A stretch of 6,568 nt of DNA from an uncultured beta proteobacterium (GTDB lineage Bacteria; Pseudomonadota; Gammaproteobacteria; Burkholderiales; Burkholderiaceae_C), in NCBI GenBank assembly GCA_903885415.1, contig CAISIP010000035.1, positions 1 through 6,568 of the forward strand, read 5' to 3'. Below the pieces are notes generated by a model. The model saw nothing but the letters and a program-made list of their open reading frames with translations, did no database searches and had not been told where the DNA came from. The position numbers and the translations under genes were made by a program. Below are positions 1-6,568 of the stretch, piece by piece. Each line of letters starts with the position of its first letter. Positions within the stretch are counted from its first letter, which is position 1.

Positions 1-2
1 CG

Positions 3-86
3 CAGGTCGAAGCCGATGAGGCCGACGACGCGGGGGATCTCGGCGCACTTCGTGCTCAGCAGCCGCGACCCACCGGATTGCAGTAG
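3..86 (+). CDS. Possible 3' end of a plus-strand gene (partial)
   Basis: An open plus-strand frame enters from the left edge and stops at a TAG at 84-86. It gives 27 residues: an acidic, Ala/Asp/Glu-rich stretch (QVEADEADDAGDLG) followed by a polar tail ending in TGLQ. An acidic low-complexity C-terminus just before a hairpin, facing the end of the Nudix gene, is what a convergent gene end would look like. In related bacteria the short zinc protein YacG, with an acidic tail, is sometimes found near mutT. That makes YacG a possible identity, but no zinc-finger residues are inside the window, so I do not assign it. Another plus-strand frame is also open here, so the reading frame is not certain. 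Confidence 0.35.
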   Translation, partial: QVEADEADDAGDLGALRAQQPRPTGLQ

Positions 87-92
87 GCCCCT

Positions 93-122
93 CGCGCTGC
101 CCACCCAGTGGCAGGCAGCGCG
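93..122. terminator. GC-rich hairpin between convergent gene ends
   Basis: A perfect 9-bp inverted repeat (CGCGCTGCC at 93-101 and GGCAGCGCG at 114-122) encloses a 12-base loop. It lies between the TAG at 84-86 on the plus strand and the Nudix stop at 144-146 on the minus strand. The position suggests a bidirectional terminator or 3'-end stabiliser. Neither side has a proper T-run, so it is not a canonical intrinsic terminator. The structure is seen directly; its function is inferred. Confidence 0.5.
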
Positions 123-143
123 CTAGCCAGAAGCTTTCTAGGA

Positions 144-608
144 TCAGTGGGTCGCGCCGGCGAAACCGCGCTCCTGCGCCAGCCACTGCAGCACTGGAAC
201 GGTGCCGGGAAGCACCGGCGCAACCTGCACCGGCAGCTGCTGCCAGCTATGCAACTGCGCTTCGCGCATCTGCAATTCACCGCTCCACGCCAGCACCTTG
301 CAAAAATGCAGACGCACCAAGGCGTGCGGATAATCGACCAGCTCTTCGCGCCAGCGCTGGACATCGGCCACGACGATGCCCAGTTCCTCCAGTAGTTCGC
401 GGCGCAGTGCCTGCGCGACGCTTTCCCCGGCCTCCAGCTTGCCGCCTGGAAATTCCCAATAGGACTCGTAGACCTTGCCACGGGGCCGCGAGGTCAGCAG
501 GAAGCTAGAGTCGGCCTTGATCAGAACGCCAACCGCTACTTCGACCACGGCGCGCTCGGCGCCGCCTTCACGCGGCACGTCGGCGTCAACGCGCAGCGCC
601 AGGGTCAC
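144..608 (-). CDS. mutT: MutT-like Nudix hydrolase (probable 8-oxo-dGTP diphosphatase)
   Basis: This is a 154-residue Nudix protein. MutT-type enzymes hydrolyse 8-oxo-dGTP to the monophosphate in the cytoplasm and so prevent A:T to C:G transversions. The full Nudix box Gx5Ex7REUxEExGU is present at about residues 56-78 (G56, E62, R70-E71, E74-E75, G77-I78), preceded by the typical YWEFPGG. The downstream part (DYPHALVRLHFCKVLAW, then PVLPGTVPVLQWL) resembles the second half of E. coli MutT, which is 129 residues. The start chosen is GTG at 608, whose GTGA overlaps the TGA of the upstream ATPase gene, suggesting translational coupling. There is no strong Shine-Dalgarno, and later GTG codons at 578 and 548 remain possible. 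The same frame stays open further upstream inside the ATPase gene, but that part is low-complexity and unlike Nudix proteins. The residue aligning by eye with the 8-oxoguanine-contacting Asn119 of E. coli is Thr136, so substrate choice is less certain than family membership. Confidence 0.88.
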   Translation of the reverse strand: MTLALRVDADVPREGGAERAVVEVAVGVLIKADSSFLLTSRPRGKVYESYWEFPGGKLEAGESVAQALRRELLEELGIVVADVQRWREELVDYPHALVRLHFCKVLAWSGELQMREAQLHSWQQLPVQVAPVLPGTVPVLQWLAQERGFAGATH

Positions 609-1480
609 CGGGCCGCCAACCGCCCGCTGTAGTCGCGCGCGAACTGGTAGGCGACGCGGCCGCTGCGCGAAGCGCGCTCCAGGGCCCAGACCAGCGCATG
701 CGGTCGTGCCGCTGCGATGTCGTTCGCAGCAAAACCCATCGACGACAGCCACTGGGCGACGATGGCCAGGTATTCGTCCTGGGTGAAGGGGTAAAAGCTG
801 ACCCACAGTCCAAAGCGCTCGGACAGCGAAATTTTTTCCTCGACGCCCTCGCCGGGATGGACTTCGCCATCGTCGGTGTGGGTGTAGCTGAGGTTTTCCT
901 TCATGTACTCGGGCAGCAGGTGACGCCGGTTGCTGGTGGCGTAGACCAGCACATTGGCCGTGGTCTCGGCGACGGACCCATCCAGGATCGACTTGAGCGC
1001 CTTGTAGCCGGGCTCGCCTTCATCAAAGCTCAGGTCGTCGCAAAACACGATAAATTTCTCGGGCCGCTCGGACACCACGTCGACAATGTCGGGCAGGTCG
1101 ACCAGGTCGGCCTTGTCGACTTCGATCAGCCGCAGGCCCAGCGGCGCGAACTCGCGCAGGCAGGCCTTGATCAGCGACGACTTGCCGGTGCCGCGGGCGC
1201 CGGTCAGCAACACGTTGTTGGCGCCCTTGCCCTGGACAAACTGCATCGTGTTGCGACGGATCTTGTCCTTCTGCGGCTCGATTTCCTGCAGGTCGTCGAG
1301 CCGCACCAGGCCGCCATGGCGCACCGGTTCGAGCGTTCCGTGGCCGCTGCTGCGCTTGCGGTAGCGGTAGGCGATGGCACAGCCCCAGTCGGGCTGCGAC
1401 AGCGGTTGCGGCAAGATGGATTCAATGCGCGCGATGAGTTGCTCGGCGCGCAGCAGCAGGTGGTCAAATTTTTCGTTCAT
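605..1480 (-). CDS. DUF815-family AAA+ ATP-binding protein
   Basis: This 291-residue cytoplasmic ATPase has no established biochemical role that I know of. After an N-terminal helical segment (about 1-75) comes a P-loop NTPase core: Walker A GARGTGKSS at 94-102 (Lys100), Walker B FIVFCDDLSF at 143-152 (Asp148, Asp149), a sensor-1-like stretch YATSNRRH at 180-187 (Asn184), a possible arginine-finger segment SERFGL at 220-225, and a late RSGR at 272-275 that may act as sensor 2. The whole pattern, including CDDLSFDEGEPGYKALKSILDG and EKISLSERFGLWVSFYPF, matches the DUF815 family. All nucleotide-binding residues look intact. The ATG at 1480 is preferred over a TTG two codons earlier (1486); neither has a good Shine-Dalgarno. 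It begins 27 bases after argJ and overlaps the probable mutT start by four bases, so it is probably translated within the same operon. There are no transmembrane segments or signal peptide. Confidence 0.9.
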   Translation of the reverse strand: MNEKFDHLLLRAEQLIARIESILPQPLSQPDWGCAIAYRYRKRSSGHGTLEPVRHGGLVRLDDLQEIEPQKDKIRRNTMQFVQGKGANNVLLTGARGTGKSSLIKACLREFAPLGLRLIEVDKADLVDLPDIVDVVSERPEKFIVFCDDLSFDEGEPGYKALKSILDGSVAETTANVLVYATSNRRHLLPEYMKENLSYTHTDDGEVHPGEGVEEKISLSERFGLWVSFYPFTQDEYLAIVAQWLSSMGFAANDIAAARPHALVWALERASRSGRVAYQFARDYSGRLAAR

Positions 1481-1507
1481 CGTCAAAAGGGGAATCGGTG
1501 ACGTGCT

Positions 1508-2737
1508 TCAGGAGCGGTAATCGGCGTTGATCGACACATAGTCGTGGCTCAGATCGCAGGTCCAGACGGTGTCGGTGGCGCTGCCGCGGCCGAGTTCGAC
1601 GCGAACGGCGATCTCGCTTTGCAGCATCACGCGTTGCCCGTCCGCTTCGCTGTACGCGGGATTGCGCCCGCCGCGCGTGGCGACGTGCACGTCGTCGAGG
1701 AACAACTCGATGGTCTCCTGCTCCAGGTCGTCGATACCGGCGTAACCCACCGCAGCCAGGATGCGCCCGAGGTTGGGGTCACTGGCAAAAAATGCGGTCT
1801 TGACCAGCGGCGAATGCGCGATGGCGCAGGCCACCCGATGGCATTCGCCGGCGTTGCGACCGCCGGCGACGGTGATGGTGATGAACTTGGTTGCGCCCTC
1901 GCCGTCGCGCACGATAGCCTGCGCCAGGCTTTTCGCCACCCCCAGCGTCAGCGCTTTGAGCGCCTGGCCATCGGCGCTGTCGAGGCTGTCGATACGCAAA
2001 TGCGCCGCCTTGTTGGTGGCGATCAGAACAAAAGAGTCGTTGGTCGAGGTGTCGCCGTCGACCGTCACCCGGTTGAAGGACGCATCGGCCAGTTCGCGCG
2101 CCAGCTGCTGCAGCACCGGCTGCGCGACGCACGCATCGGTGGCCATAAAGCCGAGCATGGTCGCCATGTTGGGACGGATCATTCCAGCGCCCTTGCTGAT
2201 ACCGGTGACGCAGACCATCGCAGCACCGATTGGCGCCTGCGCGCTAAAGGCCTTTGGCACCGTGTCGGTGGTCATGATCGCGTGGGCCGCCGCCAGCCAG
2301 TTGTCCTCGCGCGCGTCGGCAATGGCAGCCGCCAGCCCGGCTTCGATGCGCTCAACCGGCAGCGGCTCCATGATGACGCCGGTCGAAAAAGGCAGCACCT
2401 GCTGCGCCGACAGGCCGAGCTGCTGCGCCAGCGCCGCACAGCAGCTGCGCGCGCGCGCAACGCCGTCGGTGCCGGTGCCGGCGTTGGCGTTGCCGGTGTT
2501 GATCACCAGTGCGCGAATTTCTGCTCCCGCGCCGAGGTGCTCGCGGCAGACCTGAATCGGCGCGGCGAAGAAACGATTGCGGGTAAAAACGGCGGCCACC
2601 GACGCGCCGGCTTCGATCAGCAGCACCGCCAAGTCGCGGCGATTGGCCTTGCGGATAGCGGCTTCGGTGACGCCCAGGCGCAGGCCGGCGACGGGATGCA
2701 GCTCAGCGGCCAGGGGCGCGCGAAGGTTGACAGCCAT
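1508..2737 (-). CDS. argJ: Arginine biosynthesis protein ArgJ (glutamate N-acetyltransferase)
   Basis: ArgJ transfers the acetyl group from N-acetylornithine to glutamate, releasing ornithine and recycling acetyl in arginine biosynthesis. Bifunctional versions also make N-acetylglutamate from acetyl-CoA. The 409-residue length is normal for the family. Family landmarks are present in order: NTGNANAGTG (80-89), the oxyanion-hole region STGVI (118-122), the autocleavage site in KGAGMIRPNMATMLGF, where Thr193 would become the N-terminal nucleophile of the beta chain, DGDTSTND (228-235), and the C-terminal DLSHDYVSINADYRS. Cleavage between Ala192 and Thr193 would give the alpha and beta subunits of the mature enzyme. 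The ATG at 2737 is supported by an AGGAG just upstream and by the N-terminal family match (HPVAGLRLGVTEAAIRK). It starts 9 bases after the secA stop. Sequence alone does not tell mono- from bifunctional activity. Confidence 0.97.
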   Translation of the reverse strand: MAVNLRAPLAAELHPVAGLRLGVTEAAIRKANRRDLAVLLIEAGASVAAVFTRNRFFAAPIQVCREHLGAGAEIRALVINTGNANAGTGTDGVARARSCCAALAQQLGLSAQQVLPFSTGVIMEPLPVERIEAGLAAAIADAREDNWLAAAHAIMTTDTVPKAFSAQAPIGAAMVCVTGISKGAGMIRPNMATMLGFMATDACVAQPVLQQLARELADASFNRVTVDGDTSTNDSFVLIATNKAAHLRIDSLDSADGQALKALTLGVAKSLAQAIVRDGEGATKFITITVAGGRNAGECHRVACAIAHSPLVKTAFFASDPNLGRILAAVGYAGIDDLEQETIELFLDDVHVATRGGRNPAYSEADGQRVMLQSEIAVRVELGRGSATDTVWTCDLSHDYVSINADYRS

Positions 2738-2741
2738 GGTG

Positions 2742-2746
2742 CTCCT
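2742..2746 (-). promoter_or_regulatory. Shine-Dalgarno of argJ
   Basis: On the minus strand AGGAG follows directly after the secA TGA and lies four bases before the argJ ATG. It is the clearest ribosome-binding site in the window. The spacing is a little short, but it supports the chosen start and suggests that ribosomes ending secA can re-initiate at argJ. Confidence 0.75.
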
Positions 2747-5521
<2,775 letters not shown>

Positions 5522-5538
5522 GCATGCAAGCGCGTCCG

Positions 5539-5560
5539 CCTGCCCCGAAGGGTCGACAGG
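5539..5560 (-). promoter_or_regulatory. UUCG-capped hairpin in the secA leader
   Basis: As RNA from the minus strand this reads CCUG, UCGA (bulge), CCC, UUCG (loop), GGG, CAGG. The CCC/GGG stem closes on a C(UUCG)G tetraloop, an unusually stable class, and CCUG pairs with CAGG outside a four-base bulge. The 3' arm shares bases with the only Shine-Dalgarno-like sequence of secA (AGGCGGA at 5535-5541), 17 bases before the ATG. It could therefore limit translation start or position the ribosome. The pairing is seen in the sequence; a regulatory role is inferred. Confidence 0.45.
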
Positions 5561-5587
5561 ACAGCGCAGTCCTCTTCTAAAACAGGG

Positions 5588-5607
5588 GGGTTGCGCCGGA
5601 CGCACCC
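5588..5607 (-). terminator. Hairpin after the M23 gene, possible weak terminator or attenuator
   Basis: On the minus strand GGGT-GCG pairs with CGC-A-ACCC (seven pairs, one bulged A) around a five-base loop. Five bases later comes TTTT (5579-5582). This resembles a weak intrinsic terminator for transcripts leaving the M23 gene, but the T-run is short and separated from the stem. Partial read-through into secA is likely. Confidence 0.35.
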
Positions 5608-5633
5608 GGGAACGCGACCGTGGCCGCGCTCCC
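5608..5633 (-). repeat. Imperfect inverted repeat in the M23-secA gap
   Basis: GGGAACGCG (5608-5616) pairs with CGCGCTCCC (5625-5633) with a single A/C mismatch and an eight-base loop. It directly abuts the hairpin at 5588-5607, so the M23 transcript would carry two stem-loops in a row. It may protect the 3' end or help termination. I see no convincing -35/-10 promoter in the whole 5522-5663 gap. Confidence 0.4.
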
Positions 5634-5663
5634 ACCGAGGCCGGGAAAACCGAATCGCGAATT

Positions 5664-6568
5664 TTACCTTTGTGCCAGCCGCTGCCTTTCAGGTCCGCCA
5701 GCGTCGGCTTCGCGGCCCGCGCGCCGGGTCAGCGGCCGCGGTTCGCGCTGCCCCAAACTGCTTCCTGCGGCCAGGAACTTTTGCGGATCCTGCGGAACTC
5801 CCTGCACCAGCACCTCGAAATGCAGGTGCGATCCGGTCGAACGCCCGGTCGAACCGACGCGGGCGATTTTCTGGCCGCGTTTGACCAGATCGCCCTTGTG
5901 CACCAGCGTGGCCGAGCTATGCGCATAGCGGGTCAGGATGTCGTTGCCATGGTCGATTTCAATCAGGTTGCCGTAGGCCGGATGAAACTCCTGCGTTACC
6001 ACGATGCCGCCGGCGGCCGCGACGATGGTGGTGCCGTTTTCCGCCTGGAAATCCAGTCCGCTGTGCAACGCCGACGTTCCGGTGAAGGGGTCGATACGCC
6101 AGCCGAAGCCAGAGCCGAGGTTGGCGTCGGCGACCGGCTTCTGGGTCGGAACCATCAGGCTACGCATCTTCTGCTCGAACAGCCGCGACTCGAGCACCGT
6201 CAGCAAGTCGGTGCGCTGGTCGGTCAGGCGGTCCAGGTCGGCCAGCGTCAGCTGAAGTTCTTCGAGCGACAGCGGCCGGCCTGCGATCAGCACGCCGCCC
6301 TGCCCCGGCCGAGCCTTGATGTCGACGGTGCTGATGCCCGCCAGCCCCGACACCCGCTCGCCGAGCGATTCAAGCTGGGTCAGCTTGGCCTGCATCTCTC
6401 CGAGCTTGCGCGCCAGCAGGTCCAGGTTTTCGCGCATAAACCTGTCGCGCTGGGCAAATTCGTCGCGCACGATCAGCCGAACCAGCGACCCAACCACCGG
6501 CCAGCCTTCGCGGGCGCCCTTAAGAAACACCCAGTGGTACATGCCGGCCGACACGCACATCAGCGCAA
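5664..6568 (-). CDS. M23 (LytM-type) metallopeptidase, N-terminus outside the window
   Basis: M23 peptidases are zinc endopeptidases that cut peptidoglycan cross-bridges, or serve as activators of amidases when degenerate. Residues below are numbered from the in-frame ATG at 6560. The frame is open to the window edge and the first visible residues (ALMCVSAGMYHWVFL) look like the end of a membrane anchor, so the real start is probably beyond 6568. Next comes a charged, heptad-like coiled-coil region (about 33-75), a linker, a second helical region (about 97-135), then the peptidase domain (about 148-255). Both metal motifs are intact: HSGLD (His166, Asp170) and HLHFE (His245, His247), with His214 in RYAH as the further active-site histidine. 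An active periplasmic endopeptidase is therefore expected, unlike degenerate EnvC/NlpD-type activators. After the domain there is a basic, low-complexity tail of about 35 residues rich in Arg, Gly and Pro. It precedes secA by 142 bases in the same direction. The family is clear; a specific gene name is not. Confidence 0.93.
   Translation of the reverse strand, partial: ALMCVSAGMYHWVFLKGAREGWPVVGSLVRLIVRDEFAQRDRFMRENLDLLARKLGEMQAKLTQLESLGERVSGLAGISTVDIKARPGQGGVLIAGRPLSLEELQLTLADLDRLTDQRTDLLTVLESRLFEQKMRSLMVPTQKPVADANLGSGFGWRIDPFTGTSALHSGLDFQAENGTTIVAAAGGIVVTQEFHPAYGNLIEIDHGNDILTRYAHSSATLVHKGDLVKRGQKIARVGSTGRSTGSHLHFEVLVQGVPQDPQKFLAAGSSLGQREPRPLTRRAGREADAGGPERQRLAQR

Noticed and set aside
129..139. 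Small inverted repeat AGAA-GCT-TTCT next to the Nudix stop
   Set aside because: The stem is only four mostly A/T pairs, too weak to support a functional call beside the much stronger hairpin at 93-122.
56..481. A 141-codon minus-strand frame overlapping the Nudix gene
   Set aside because: It is an out-of-frame shadow of the Nudix gene, rich in Arg, Cys and Trp, with no motif.
609..806. Upstream extension of the Nudix frame inside the ATPase gene (start at 806)
   Set aside because: The extra 66 residues are Arg/Pro/Ala-rich and unlike Nudix N-termini, and would overlap the ATPase gene by about 200 bases. The GTG at 608 is a better start.
698..1501. A 267-codon plus-strand frame opposite the DUF815 ATPase
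   Set aside because: It mirrors the ATPase gene almost exactly. The minus-strand product has complete Walker motifs, while this one has no recognisable domain.
5522..5663. Sigma-70 promoter for secA
   Set aside because: The best -10-like stretch (TTTTAG near 5577-5582) matches poorly and has no -35 partner at the right distance, so no promoter is called.

Overview
The window is GC-rich chromosomal DNA that looks betaproteobacterial. This rests on the protein sequences (a long SecA with a CxCxSG…CH zinc tail, a stand-alone ArgJ, a DUF815 ATPase) and on the gene order M23 peptidase - secA - argJ - DUF815 ATPase - mutT-type Nudix, which I recall as common in Burkholderiales and relatives. I see no mobile element, CRISPR array, rRNA, tRNA or sign of recent transfer. 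It reads as a conserved housekeeping segment.

Layout: five genes lie on the minus strand and are transcribed from right to left. At the right edge is an M23 (LytM-type) cell-wall peptidase whose N-terminus is outside the window (5664-6568). A 142-base gap (5522-5663) follows, with two abutting hairpins and a third, UUCG-capped hairpin next to the secA start. Then come secA (2747-5521), argJ (1508-2737, 9 bases after secA, with a clear Shine-Dalgarno sequence), a DUF815 AAA+ ATPase (605-1480, 27 bases after argJ) and a MutT-like Nudix hydrolase (144-608, probably a GTG start overlapping the ATPase stop by four bases). At the left edge a possible plus-strand gene ends at 86. A strong GC-rich hairpin (93-122) sits between the two converging gene ends.

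How the genes relate: spacing suggests that secA, argJ, the ATPase gene and mutT form one transcription unit, with translational coupling at the ATPase-mutT junction. Whether the M23 gene is co-transcribed depends on whether the hairpins in the gap terminate. The products serve unrelated jobs: wall remodelling, Sec export, arginine synthesis, an uncharacterised ATPase and nucleotide-pool cleaning. The unit therefore looks like a historical housekeeping cluster, not a single pathway.

I found no convincing new system. The items most worth a second look are the structured secA leader, with no recognisable SecM, and the uncharacterised ATPase coupled to the Nudix gene.
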